NCBI GenBank assembly: GCA_003013855.2
Contig: ML058469.1
Span: forward strand, 2,852,001-2,916,000
Direction of reading: 5' to 3'
DNA: 64,000 nucleotides
Origin: Liriodendron chinense
Lineage: Eukaryota > Streptophyta > Magnoliopsida > Magnoliales > Magnoliaceae
In this document: in pieces, positions 35,212-46,952 of the stretch
How the letters are laid out: every line of letters starts with the position of its first letter
Numbering within the stretch: position 1 is the stretch's first letter
Program-made: the position numbers and the translations under genes
The notes under the pieces: model-generated
What the model was told of the DNA's origin: nothing
The model's input: only the letters and a program-made list of their open reading frames with translations
Databases searched by the model: none

Positions 35212-36655
35212 CATCTTGTGGCCGAAGGAATCCGTTGGATGATACGTGGTCTATGTGCATTGCACAAAAAACAGGCAACTTTATAGGTGTGTTGACTGTA
35301 AACCTTCAATCATGTCATCAAAAGACGTAAAACTACGGCACTTAACTATGTTTGCTTGTTTTGCTTGCTGACGTAAAATGGATCGGGTGCCTTATCAGCA
35401 GTAGAAGCTGAGAGTGGATGGAAATTCTACACTTCCCCAATAGAGATTCCTAAGATGGGACGACGAAATGGACCTTCTTTCAAGAACCATGCAATAAGTC
35501 CGAATCTTAACCATCTAGACCCAATCAGGACCATCTAGATTGGGAGGGACGGATCTGATTACAAAAAAAAAAAAAAAGAGAAAAAAAAAAGAGAAAATAT
35601 ATAATGTGCAATAAAATGACTCACGCCACCCGATCTTGACCATGACCATTTGGTCAAGGGATGACAGATCAAAAAAAGCGCATCCCCGAGCAGAGTTGTA
35701 TTTTCCTTTAAAAAATTTTAAAAAAAGGCCAACTAAAACCCATCTGGTGACCCTACCAGCGAGATTGGGTGGAGATCTTCAAAATAAAGGCCCAAAAAGA
35801 GTTTAAAAAATCTTTGCAATAAAAACCCCATGGAACCATGTTCTACAGATGGGGATCTTTTTCAGAAAAAAATCTTTGCAATAAAAACCCCATGGGACTA
35901 TGTCCTACAGATGGGGATCATTTTAAAAAGTCCAAAAAAAAAATTAATTTTTAAAAAATCAACTCGCATGACACCCAAGGCACTGGGCAATCTTTCATAC
36001 TCCCTAGTGGGTGTCGATGCAACAACAATAATTTATTTTAGTTTTACCCGACTTGTCGGATTTCTCTGAGATCATACGTGGAACATGAGACGGCCGGCTT
36101 GAACTCTCAGTGTCAGCTCGATCGTCTTGGAATACGGAATGATTATCTCCTGGATTAGCGCAATCGTACTTCAAATAGCAAAAAACTCTGTTACGAACCA
36201 AGGTGACCAAGTCAAAAGGCTTGAATGGCATAAAGAATAATCCAAATAACTCTAGACTGGGACGCTTGCAAGCCTAACGTACTGTAACCCGGGAGATCCG
36301 TAAAGCCGTAAAATGAGCAGGCAACTGCCCGTTACAACGACTTGTCTTGCAAGCGATCCTAGGGACACGGAAGTCTTCTAACTCACCTCTCCAGTTCAAA
36401 TCAATTTCTCAGTTCAAAGTGCATTATCCTCGTAAGGTCACAAAATGCGTAGGGGCTCTAACCACTCTCAATTCAAATTCACATACTCAATTACCACCTT
36501 CCATGACCCTCGTGAGGTATTTGAATTAATCTTTAGACCACACGAATCTATCGATTAACGTCACTACGACAAATAACAAAGTCCGATCACCACTATGTCT
36601 AATCCAGGGTGGGGTGTCCACTAACTTTGGCATTCGATTGTATCTAACATCTGCC
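35212..36655 (+). other. Ogre-1 3' untranslated region, right part
   Basis: Non-coding continuation of the Ogre-1 tail. It holds a 59 bp tandem duplication (about 35807-35925, sharing TCTTTGCAATAAAAACCCCA and CTACAGATGGGGATC). No reading frame of note. Confidence 0.65.
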
Positions 36656-36668
36656 AAAGAGGGGCATC
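36656..36668 (+). other. Ogre-1 polypurine tract
   Basis: AAAGAGGGGCATC directly precedes the 3' LTR start and fixes it as a 3' LTR on the plus strand. Confidence 0.85.
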
Positions 36669-37209
36669 TATAGACACCGCATTTGGGTTACCGCATCCAT
36701 GGATGTGGTGATAGTGTAGTCTGCATCCACGGATGTAGGTCCTTGTGGTTTGGTCCATATTAACGTGCAGACACCCCGCCTTCGAGAACACCCAATCCTA
36801 CTTACTGTGGATCCCGACAATGGTAGTGTACGGCTTAAACATAGCCCTGAGACCACCCATCGGTGCAGATCAATCAGAACAGGGACACAACAGCAAGACC
36901 AGTTAGGGTGGAGTACGACCCTAAGTGCGCACACGACACAAAATAAATGATTTTTTTATATTTTGGATGTGTGATGCAGTTACTCAATAAGCGCATCTGA
37001 ATTCAATGAAAATTCAGATTCAGTGCCATCTATCCCGCCAAAATATTTGCCAATTGCATGCATTCGGCATCTGTCCCACTGAACCGTTTGCCAATCGCAG
37101 TTCGACACAACATCTGCAATGCATGGCCCACTCCAATCAATCGTAAAATACCAAAGGTGGGGGCCTTTATTTAAGCCGCTCTGATCGAACCAAAAGGGGG
37201 CAGCAGGAG

Positions 37210-37255
<46 letters not shown>

Positions 37256-38290
37256 ATGGAAGGAGGGAATTAGTGATAGTTATCAGAGGGTTAGAGATAA
37301 ATTTTAGAAACTCGTGGCAAAGACTGTGCCAAATCGGCAACTAACCTCCTGCAATACAACCGAAGGTCTAGATGCGAGGAGCCCGCACCATCTCTGTCCT
37401 AAACTTCTGACGATCAGACAGAGGCCGAAACCATAGCACTCTGACCATCTGCCTCCTATCTCCCTATCATTTCGATCTCTTGATTCTGTCTCTATCAATT
37501 AAACAAGCCAAAAGCCACTGCCAACACTGAAATCCATGGTAGGGTCAAGGGCAGGGACGTCCGACCACCTCTTTCCTCATAAAGAGTGTCTGACTTCCCC
37601 TGCTTTTCTTCTCACATCTCGAACTTTAAACCGTACTCCACTCTGTACATTCCTTACACTTATACCACATCTACACCCACTCACGCTTTTAAATTACTTT
37701 CGCTTCTTTTCTGTTTTTGCCAACCTAGGCCCTAAAAAGCCTATGAAGTTTGGCCTAACCCTATTATATTACTATTACTTTTGTCATTTTACCGATCGGG
37801 CCTTAAAAAGCCTGTGAAGTATGGCCTAACCCTGCAGGTTTGAATACTCTTCAGAATCCCCCCATAAATCGTTAAGCCTCGCAAGAGTAGAAATCGTGTG
37901 TCGCACGGGCGGTCAGGGGGTGCCTAATACCTTCCCCTATCGTAACCGCGACCCTTACCCATAATCCAAGGCGCATACCAACTTATCTAAATGGGAGTCA
38001 TTTTGAGACTGAGGATTCTTCGAAATACCCTCGGCATTCTAGTGTTTTCACAGGTTCTAGCCGACCGTGGATTCTGAAGCCTCTTTTCAGCTGGTGGCGA
38101 CTTCGTTAAATATACCAAGTTCAAGAACGTCAGTTCAGTCATCCTTGGAAAGGTTTTGTACAACCAAGGCAAGCAAAGCTAAGGAAGTCAATCATTGAAA
38201 CTGTGCACCTCATAAATAGAAAAAACCAAACGCCAAGCCAAAAGAAAACATAGTGGGCCTCACGCGCGCGAACGCAATCCGGTATCCACA
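36669..38290 (+). mobile_element. Ogre-1 3' LTR
   Basis: It starts TATAGACACCGC (mutated from TGTAGACACCCC) and ends GGTATCCACA, collinear with 21033-22627. A GA microsatellite at 37216-37252 is much longer than at the same place in the 5' LTR. To its right the interrupted X-A LTR resumes. Confidence 0.9.
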
Positions 38291-38725
38291 CTGTCATAAA
38301 GACGCACCGAGGTATTTATAGGTGAAATTACTCAACTAGTTGTCATGCGTATGCCTTGGACTTCATGTACATGCTAAAATGTAGCATGCGCATGCATCCA
38401 GGGTTTGCGCAAGCAATATTTAAGCATGCACAAGGGATTTCAGGGCATGCGCAAGCAATTTTAGGTATGCACAAAGGTCTCATTTTGAAAAGTGGAGAAC
38501 TGGTGAGTGATCATGCTTTGTTCATGCTTCAGGGATGCATGCACATGCCTTTAAGGTGCATGCGCATGCTTGAGATCCTTGGCATGCCTCAAAGGTATGT
38601 GCATGCATCCTAAAAATGTGTTTTACTTATTTTGTGGCTTATTTTCCCTGATTCGATCCACCTCTTTCATGTTTTTTTGGATTTTTTATATGTTTTCCAT
38701 GTTGTGGACATTTGTGGGCCCAACA
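38291..38725 (-). mobile_element. X-A: 3' LTR of element X, proximal part
   Basis: It continues the LTR broken at 21032. The minus-strand TATA box is at 38313-38320, the second motif array at 38340-38610, and the end is GTGGGCCCAACA, matching GGGACCCCAACA of X-C and X-B. On the minus strand it is preceded directly by a run of G, a polypurine tract, which identifies it as a 3' LTR whose element body lies to the right. Confidence 0.78.
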
Positions 38726-38740
38726 GATCCCCCCCCCCCC
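38726..38740 (-). other. Polypurine tract of element X
   Basis: On the minus strand this reads twelve G and then ATC, directly before TGTTGGGCCC of the LTR. It sets the orientation of X. Confidence 0.7.
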
Positions 38741-38799
38741 GTGAGCTATGTTGATCGTTTATGGCTTTATTCAGTGTATGCGCACCAGGTCAGGCCCAC

Positions 38800-38807
38800 T
38801 ATAAATA
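38800..38807 (+). promoter_or_regulatory. TATA box of the antisense PMD gene
   Basis: TATAAATA lies in CCCACTATAAATACCAG on the plus strand, about 70 bases inside element X from its 3' LTR and facing away from the LTR. It would drive the leader and PMD gene to its right. Confidence 0.55.
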
Positions 38808-38859
38808 CCAGAATCTTTATTCATTTTATCATTTCCTGTTTCCAGAGCTCTGATTACAC

Positions 38860-39260
38860 CCGTACAAAAAAATCGCTTGCGCATACCTAGGACTCTTCCG
38901 CATACTTGGTGGGTTAATTTTTCTTCTTGCTCATACTTAAGAGTCTCTTGCGCATACCTCCATGGTATGCGCATGATGCCATGAACTTAGTTTTTCACTA
39001 AAAAGTGTTCGTGCATACTAGCGACTACGTACGCATGCCTCCAGACCCTTGCGCATGCCTAGGAGTCTTGCGCATACCTCTATGGTATGCGCATGTCATT
39101 GCGGACTTGGCTTGCTTGCTAGAATTGCTTGCGCATTCCATTGCAGACTTGGCTTGCTTGCTAGAATTGCTTGTGCATGCCAGAATGGGCTTGCGCATGC
39201 CTACATGTGCTTGCGCATGCCTACATGTGCTTGCGCATGCCTGAGATGCTCGCGCATATC
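38860..39260. repeat. X-A motif array in the PMD gene leader
   Basis: More than a dozen words of the form CTTGCGCATGCC or CTTGCGCATACC, plus the inverse GGTATGCGCATG. Two exact 20-base units sit at about 39188-39227 (CTTGCGCATGCCTACATGTG). They are the reverse complement of the words filling both LTR arrays of X-A. Confidence 0.92.
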
Positions 39261-39677
39261 TTGGGGGTATGCGCATGGTCAATAAACTTCAATTTTTTGG
39301 GTTGATCAAACCTGCACCAATCTCTTAAGTTTAATTCCTTTTAGAATTGCTATTCTGAGTATACAAGTGCTTACCCATTTAGACTTTAAGTAGATAAGAT
39401 GGAGTCTTTATATCAAACTTTGTCCACACACAAGATATACTTATTCATTACTTTCATTTGGGGTTGTGACCCATCTAGTTTCAGCCTGGGTGTGCACTCT
39501 GTCTGATACATTCTTCTCACTTAAAGTGCAGTTTTAACAATGTAATATGAAAGTAATAGATGCGTACCTTGTATTATCTTTTGTTGATGGTGATTGTTTT
39601 CTTTCTATGTATTATCCTTTTGCACTTAACTATTATGGTTCTCAAATCGAGTTTCTAACATTGTTTGTAGAAAAATA

Positions 39678-40305
39678 ATGGCTAGAAACCATGCCTCTTT
39701 GCTTTCTGCTTGTAATTACCTCTTATGGCTTCTTGCTACTCTTGATCACCCCGATGCTTGGTCGTCCCTCAACGCCCAGCTTGACGAAGTATCTGAGGCT
39801 TTGTCTCAGCTGGATGCTAATTCCCGTCCTATCCTGATGGCTCTTCGGAATATCTCCATCATGGCCTCCATCTTGAATGAGTATAGAGAGGACTCATCTG
39901 GCTTGATCGGTGACCTTCCTTTTCAGGAAGAATTGACCCCGCTCGAGAAGCTGGAGACTCTTGTAGCTACTTCTTTCTTTAGCCTGCTCGGGTGAGTTCC
40001 ATTCTACAAAGAAAGAGTATCGAGTTAATGAAAGACTTCTTGCTCGAATCACTCCATATGCAGACAGGGAAGTTCGAGATTGTCGAGCTGGGATCTGGAG
40101 GTCAATAGCTGAGGCTCGGAGGGAGTGCGAGAGGCTTTTGATCAAGATACCTGATGTGAAATCCAGAATCATGCTAGAAGCGGTGAACCTTAATGTTGTA
40201 CAGTAGCGTATCTCTGATCTGATGGACTTGATCTCTAAGGAAGTTCAAGTGCAGGCAAAAGTGAACAAGCTGAAGACTCGGATCCTCCAGCCACTGCAAG
40301 TTTGA
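39678..40305 (+). pseudogene. Upstream helical ORF of the antisense gene
   Basis: ATG at 39678 follows an acceptor-like TTTGTAG and opens 105 codons (MARNHASLLS...). With one frameshift near 39990 it continues as EFHSTKKEYRVNERLLARIT to about 40305, with one internal stop near 40204. The protein is rich in Leu, Glu and Arg and looks helical or coiled-coil, with no recognised domain. It may be the first exon of the PMD gene or a remnant of a second gene. A MITE-sized insertion (40660-41164) separates it from the PMD exon. Confidence 0.5.
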
Positions 40306-40659
40306 TATTCATCTTTGGCCATGGGGGAAAATCCCAATTTTGAGTCACATAGTGACATAGTTTCATTATATTATCGAAAATTTCAAACAATTAAGATGAC
40401 AATTTAAAATTAGAGCACTCTAGGTTACTTTATTTATGGTTATTTAATGATAATTAAACTCCCTTCTTCCCTCTTCTGCTTTTCCTTATATGTGTGTGTG
40501 CTTTTCTAGTTTGAAAATCATAGATGTTTTTCTTATTTTTATTAGATCAGATTACTTGGCTTTCTTGGCTCAAGATGTTATGCAATCTTGTCATGTTCTA
40601 TCATGCTCATTTTATTCATCTGTAACCATCTTTTATGTTCATACTCCATCTCTCATCAT

Positions 40660-41164
40660 TAGGGTTGTAAATGGGTGAGCAGACCCGATAGGGTACCCAG
40701 ACCCAACCCATTTAGACCTGACCCAGACCCAACCCATTTGTTAAATGGTATGGGTCTGGGTCCAAGAACAAACCCATTTGCTAAATGGATCTAAGTCTGG
40801 TTTCCTTTATATTAGGCCCGACCCAACCCGACCTGAACCCATTTAGTAAGTAGGTGGGTTTGGTCTATGTTTCAAGGGACCCATCCAGCCTAGACCCATC
40901 CAAACCCGATTTTAAGCCTTGTAAAAATTCTTACATACTAGATCCAGATCTAGACCCATTAAAATCGACCCATTTATAAATGGGTCTGGGTGGATCTCCC
41001 TCTATCAGACCCAAACCCATTTATAAATGGGTCTGATGGGTTGACTCGGACCCGACCCAGACCTGCTCATTTAGTAAAAGGGTCTGGGTCTAAAATTTGG
41101 ACCCATACCCATTTAGTAAATGGGTGAGTCTGGTTTTGGCTAAACCCGACCGTTTACAGCCCTA
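40660..41164. mobile_element. hAT-like MITE rich in GACCCA words
   Basis: The ends TAGGGTTGTAAATGGGT and, reverse-complemented, TAGGGCTGTAAACGGTC pair. The interior is a low-complexity mix of GACCCAACCCATTTA words. The flanks CTCATCAT and CTCATCCA match in 6 of 8, so the target duplication is imperfect. It lies just before an intron-acceptor-like TTTGCAG. Confidence 0.72.
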
Positions 41165-41182
41165 CTCATCCATCATCTTTGC

Positions 41183-42976
41183 AGATGAAAATGGTGAACA
41201 CACGGTCTTCTGGGGATAGTGCAAATCGTGCTTCTTTGAGTAGTCCTTCGGCCAAGTGTGTGCGAAAGAGAACCGATGCAGGTCCTTCTAACCCTCCAGT
41301 AGTGCAGAAGAGTTCAAGATTCTTTCCTTCGGTTGCACCTGAGGTGAAGGACTTCATAAAATACATCCAGGGGCTTCCTCGCGACATGTTTGTTATAGTG
41401 TTTGTAGATCGAACTGCTTCTGAGCCCCCAAAACGAGGAAAAAAATCGAAATGGGGTGAATGGTATAGTTAATTTGTTGGCACACGGGCCGAAGCAACTG
41501 TTTCTGTTCATGACCAATCGGATACAAAGGGGGATTCTGAACAGAATCAAAGGAAGAAACAGAATAAGTAGAATATGTTGACCAAGAAGGAGAAAATCAA
41601 GCAGATTGCTGACTCCAAATATGATTGCATGAAAATCAGCTGGGAGAGCTACAAGCTTGCCGAGAATAAGGGTATTTTCATCAAGAACCCTTATAATGAA
41701 CAATATATCAAGCACGATCACACTTTCCAGAGGCATCGCCCTCCTCCCAGTGTTGAGTCATCGGATACTCACAGCCTTGTCCAATTTTATGCATTGGATA
41801 TGTGGACTTCATACCCGATGAAGCTGCTGACTGGTTCATTGAGCGATAACGGGAAGGTACAAAATGTTGGTAAGCTGAGGGACCTTATCTTCCTTGTCCC
41901 TATGTGCAATCCCCACAATGCATATCCCACTCATTACTTTGAGACAGTACGTCAACGGTTCAGACATCAGAGCCGAGAAGAGATGTGGACAACTCAGAAC
42001 TTCCGCACTCGAGGATAATTGAATGAGTGGATGGGGTATGAGCCTTGGGCTAAAGTGATATTGAGTCACCATAAAGATGTGTTGGAACGTATCGGTCTTT
42101 ACGATGCAATCTTTGCCACGTCAAGTTTCTTACCAAGGGATCCGGTGATTCTTCAGGGATTTCTCAACCACCGGTGTTCGATTACTAATTCTTTTCATCT
42201 TTCGATGGTGAGATGAGCATCACTTTATGGGATCTCCGTACCATTGCCAGCCTTCCCACTAAGGTTCTCCGTACGAATAATATGTTCCTACCGACCGTAA
42301 ATTATCGTCTTTCTGTCATAATTCCCGGGATGGCTTCCATACTCCAGCTTGCTTAGAGTTGTTTGCTAAGCTAGTGAAGTTTAAGAACCCAGAGAAGGTT
42401 CATTATGAAGACTGATTGTTTTATTTCAGCCATCATCTAGAGTAAGTTTCATCAGCTTTTTACTTTAATGATTTGTATTAGTTAAGTCTGTTGTTTAATT
42501 ATTCATGTCTCCCACAGGCTTGACTTATCGGGGCATCATGCTAGTATTAAGGAAGAGACTGCATTAAATCAACGCTTGAAAAGACTCCCTCATCGGAGCG
42601 ATTTGACTCCTACTTGCGAGCTAGCAGGCTTTTTGGCGTACTGGTTATCGGCGGTAATATTTCCCAGTTCCAAGAATGTTGATGCCATCAGGATTTTTTT
42701 CCTTCCAATCACTGGAGTGATGGCGAACGACCGTCGGTATTCTTTGGTGCCTGCCATTCTCTGCAACTTATACAATGCTTTTGGTCATATTGCTAGCAAC
42801 CAAGTGAAAGCGGCTTACGGGATGGATATGGCCTACTACCCCTGGCATTATTTTTGTGGGTGGCTGGGTGTATATTTCTCGTGGACTTATGATTCGAAAC
42901 TTTTTGAGTATTGTGGCGTTAATCGATTACCTTTGTATTTCTTCACAACAATCATCCAGTTGACAGGCAAGTGTAT
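41183..42976 (+). pseudogene. Plant mobile domain (PMD) protein, core, decayed
   Basis: The frame from 41183 begins MKMVNTRSS and, through in-frame stops at 41470, 41572 and 42016, reaches WAKVILSHHKDVLERIGLYD and AIFATSSFLPRDPVILQGFL. After a frameshift at 42207 it gives GEMSITLWDLRTIASLPT, the most typical PMD motif. After the intron at 42442-42517 come AGFLAYWLSAVIFPS and the C-terminal half of the domain. PMD (aminotransferase-like, plant mobile domain) occurs in plant nuclear genes and transposons; its biochemical role is not established. It lies antisense to element X beside its 3' LTR. Stops and a frameshift make it a pseudogene. Confidence 0.8.
42442..42517 (+). other. Spliceosomal intron, 76 nt
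   Basis: Donor GTAAGT and acceptor CCCACAG. Removing it joins codons into HHLE|LDLSGHH with no frame change, and both sides are PMD-like. This is the best evidence that the antisense unit was once a spliced gene. Confidence 0.82.
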
Positions 42977-44059
42977 GTTCCTCCTCCCCAACTAAGGCAT
43001 ACTCCACCCAATGGCGTGGGTAATCTGAGAGAGGACCCAGAAGCTTTACCCATGCCTGGAGTCGGGTGTCATAAGACGTCACTAAGCGTACCTGCTGATG
43101 CCGTCAAAGAAGATATTATTTTGGAAGGTTGGTACGTATTTGAGGATCCGAAGCTACAATGGACATCGAATACCCGTCTTACTCAAATGTCATCTCCAAG
43201 CAGATCAACAGGAGGGGATGATCCAGTAGCCGCAACGGGTCAGCAAGTGAATGTGTAAGTGGCTGGAATGCCTCATGTCTTGTCTGTTCACGAACAGGTT
43301 GATGGCAAGACGTCGATTAGGGAAGACGAACCACAGAGAGGAGAAGTAGGGGGAATGCTGCCGGAGGGACCACGGGGCCTTGTGTGGACGACATGCCGGA
43401 TCCTGAAATGCTCGAAGCTGGGCGGCAAGGACGGATTAAAATTGCCCCTAGGATATCTGTAGTTTACCTAGGAAAGCCTATTGCTGGTATTCAAGAGATG
43501 TATAAACGACACCTTGCGTTGAGTTCTAGGCAATCTGATCACTTGGATGAGGCTGGTGATGCAGCCGAACGATGTACTTTGGAGGAAGGGGAACTTCAAC
43601 AATCCGTTGGCCATTATGTTAATGTTGAAAGTGACGGGGAAGAAGGAAGGGAGGACAGAGTTTGGGATGAAGATTCAGAAGGTCATACGAACAACAAGCA
43701 AGTTGACTATTCTGATGATGACCATGATGCTGGAGGCGGCCACCATGATGACGACACGCATTCCATTGATGCCTACCAAAATAGTGATAGCGATAACAAT
43801 GCTCATCCTTATGTAAGTGTCACTGGATTATTCTCCAAAGAAGCTCGTACTCGGCTAATTACTCAATTGTTCTCCCCTTCTCATGGTGAGGAAGACATTA
43901 TTGTTAGTGCTTTTGTCGGAGTGAGAATACCTTCTCCTCGAACGTCTGTCCCTGCTTCGACATCAATTATTATGCCAGTGGCTCCTCTTGGGGAGGTTGC
44001 CACTGCGGATGTTAATCCCTCTGTCCATGGGATTAAACATGTCATTTCTAATCAGCCAA
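42971..44059 (+). pseudogene. PMD gene, acidic middle region
   Basis: After PMD the frame shifts to 42971-43258 and then 43384-44073. The latter encodes PDPEMLEAGRQGRIKIAPR and a long acidic, His-rich region (SDDDHDAGGGHHDDDTH). It ends before a donor-like GTAAAG at 44060; an acceptor TTTTTGGCAG lies at 44133-44142. An acidic low-complexity tail after PMD suggests a nuclear or chromatin protein, but this is inference. Confidence 0.6.
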
Positions 44060-44142
44060 GTAAAGTTCATTGATCTCTATGTTTAGAATACATCTATTTT
44101 CCAGTTCATTGTTTATTTATTCCTTTCCTTTCTTTTTGGCAG

Positions 44143-45456
44143 ATATTCATATGTTCGCGAATCTGTCCCTAAGGCTGAAGTTTCTGCAGTTTAGAAGGTT
44201 ACCTCTTCTAGACCCCTAGATGAGCTTTCAGTCGCTCAAGTCCCTCCTGAAGCTATCTTGGATGCAAAGGTCACTCGGGCTGACATTGAAGTTTTATCAG
44301 AGATTGTTACAGCAGCCTTGAAATTTCAAATTCTGATGTCGACGTTATCACTTCTACTGCTCCAACAATGTTACCCAAGACTGAAGTCATCATCCCACTT
44401 GTTGTAAATGTGGCACCTCCTGTTATGGCCTCTACTCCCGCAACCGAGAATGTGGTGTCAACCGTTGAAGATGTCATACCTATCACCAAAAGTATCACAC
44501 CCATTTCGAAGGTTGTGGTATCTGCTACTACCGTTTAGAGTGTCACTGACCCAATCCCTATGAGAGCTGGGGTTTTAGAGTCCAATGAACTATTCGTGGG
44601 TACCTCGGGATTGGAGATTGATCCTCCTATGACTACGATAATTCCTCCTGTAGCTTCAGGTATGAGATTCTATTAGTCGTTAGTAAATAAGTTTTATGAG
44701 TGGATTCTTTTAATTCTAACCAATAACGTCCATGCTCAAGCTCTACTGATCGAGAAATGATTGAGGCCGTTGAGCCTCTCGCTCCTTGTTTCAAACACCT
44801 TGATGTATTCAGGCGGGGTATGATGAAAAGTATGCTCTCCAATCTTGCGAAAGTGGTAGACAACCCTTCTGAGTGGCCGTTACTAGGGGTTGGCCTTGAA
44901 GCACTCGAATCCTGCACGAGCATGTTTGAAATTGACGTGTCACCGATAAAGCAGCAGGATTTAACCTTCAAGAATTTGGTTACACGCATCGAGGTTGTCA
45001 AGCAGGTTGTCAGTGACTCGAGTAATAAAGCTAAGAAGGAAGCTTGTCTCTCTTTGCGACCGTCTTTGGAGGAACAGGAACGATTAGTGTTTGAGGCGCG
45101 TGTTGTATTGACCAATGACGAGGTTCAATATCATGAAGCTTCGCAACTGATTGGGAATAGTTCAGTTAGAGATTCAACGACTTCTTGCAGAGGAGACCAT
45201 ATTAAAGTTTGAGACAGCCCGTCTCGAATCTGTAGTTTCACAAGGTTGTTTGCTCGTTGGGCGGCTTAAGAGTAACTGCGATATCACACGCAAGCAGTTA
45301 AATGATTTAGAGACTGAGCTTCAAGGGATGCCGAACCCAAAGCAGGAGCGGGCAGGATGCGGAAAACGTGCTATGGACCGCTCAAAGTGGAGCGACCCGA
45401 CTGTTAGCCTTGTGTCTAGAGCGACTGTGATTCTCTCCTTCTTCATTTTAAACTGA
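44143..45456 (+). pseudogene. PMD gene, Pro/Val/Thr-rich region and C-terminal coiled coil
   Basis: A Val/Thr/Pro-rich stretch (44320-44540) is followed by a possible 81 nt intron (44660-44740). Then comes a helical region from MIEAVEPLAPCFKHL (44757) through PSLEEQERLVFEARVVL. After a frameshift near 45150 this continues as VQLEIQRLLAEETILKFETA to the stop at 45454. Heptad-like spacing of Leu suggests a coiled coil. Confidence 0.6.
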
Positions 45457-45719
45457 TGTTTCGAGTTATTTCATGTATGTATATGATAATGGGAAGGCCC
45501 TAGGTAATTTTATTTTGTTTATTTATTTGACCTTATCATTTTACGTTATTCTTGCAATATGCCCTGAGATTATGGCACCCTTGGTGTATACATGTTCATC
45601 TTTTTGTACTTTCAAGTAATGGCATGTTGTAACGATATGTATGTTATTCGTGTGATTTCTATTATGTTTGTGATTCATTTAGTATACCTTTCGTTTTAGA
45701 TTTCAAACATAAAATAAAC

Positions 45720-46490
45720 TAAGACATTTTAATAAAGAAGAAATGTCCCCCTTTCAGGACTAAATCGAGGCATTTAAAGGTAAAATATTATGAGGCCTTT
45801 CGGATAATGAAATATCCCCCAGTTCAAGATAAATTTGAATTGTTGAACGTAAAATAAGATAAAGTACTTAAAATGGGTAAACATCCTCCTTTCAAGACTA
45901 ATTTGGATTTAAAAAAAAATACAGCAAAATACAACAAAGTACCTAAATGAATAAATGTCTTCCTTTTAGGACTATCTTGGATATAAAATATAGCAAAGTA
46001 TTTAAATGAATAAACGTCTCCCTTTTAGGACTAACTTGAATGTGAAGCAAAGTATTTAAATGAATAAACGTCCCCCTTTTAAGACTAACTTGAATGTAAA
46101 ATACAGCAAAGCATTTAAATGAATAAATGTCCCCCTTTTAGGACTATCTTGAACTGCAAAATATAGTAAAGCATTCGAAAGAATAAACGTCCCCCTTTTA
46201 GAACTATCTTGAATGTAAAGTACAGCAAAGCATTTAAATGAATAAATGTCCCCCTTTCAGGACTAACTTGAATGTAAAGTACAGTAAGGCATTTAAATGA
46301 ATAAATGTCCCCCTTTCAGGACTAACTTGAATGTAAAGTACAGCAAAGCATTTAAATGAATAAACGTCCCCCTTTCAGGACTATCTTGAATGTAAAGTAC
46401 AACAAAGCATTTAAGTGAATAAACGTCCCCCTTTCAGGACTAGCTTGAATGTAAAGTACAACAAAACATTTAAATGAATAAACGTCCAGT
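45720..46490. repeat. 60 bp tandem satellite, about 12 copies
   Basis: The unit contains AATAAACGTCCCCCTTTTAG, GACTAACTTGAATGTAAAGT and ACAGCAAAGCATTTAAATG. Copies at 46020-46490 are nearly identical; those left of 45950 are strongly diverged and of uneven length. It follows the 3' end of the PMD gene, within or beside element X. Confidence 0.95.
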
Positions 46491-46952
46491 ATAATATCTT
46501 TTTAGAAGCCAGCCGTTAACTAGGGAGCTAATGTCTTGCCCCTTGCAACCCACTACCCGATAAGCTCCATCAAAATAGACTTTATCGATGATGCATACAA
46601 GACCCCATATAGAAGGCCATCTGATCATAATCTTCAGTCATACGTTCTTATTGTAAAATTTTCTATAAGAGATGGTCGAAGAAATATGATATGAACTAAT
46701 ATACAATAGAATACCCTAACCATCTTCATATGAAATTGTATATATAAGAGGTTGCCATCTCTAAATTGCTCCTGTATATGATAGAAGAATGTCATAACGA
46801 TACCAAGAAAACCCATGACAAAATAATAATGCAAGGGTGTTGCCCCTCCAATTTAATTGCATAACGAACCAATTTTATCTAAAAATGATGGAGATGTGAT
46901 TGCTTCTTATGATTGAATATATTGACTTCATGATTGATACTAACGTCATTGA
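46491..46952. other. Unassigned AT-rich stretch
   Basis: It lies between the satellite and the Tat pol remnant. No LTR end or coding similarity is seen. The right border of element X should be here or was deleted. Confidence 0.5.

Noticed and set aside
38860..39260. GCGCATGCC repeats as a CRISPR-like or coding repeat
   Set aside because: Spacers vary in length and are related to each other, and both orientations of the word occur. It is non-coding.
43547..43816. Met-rich overlapping frame
   Set aside because: It is an out-of-frame shadow of the acidic region of the PMD gene.
45880..46490. Regular repeats resembling a CRISPR array
   Set aside because: Units are continuous 60 bp tandem copies with no unique spacers, in a plant nuclear context. 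It is a satellite.
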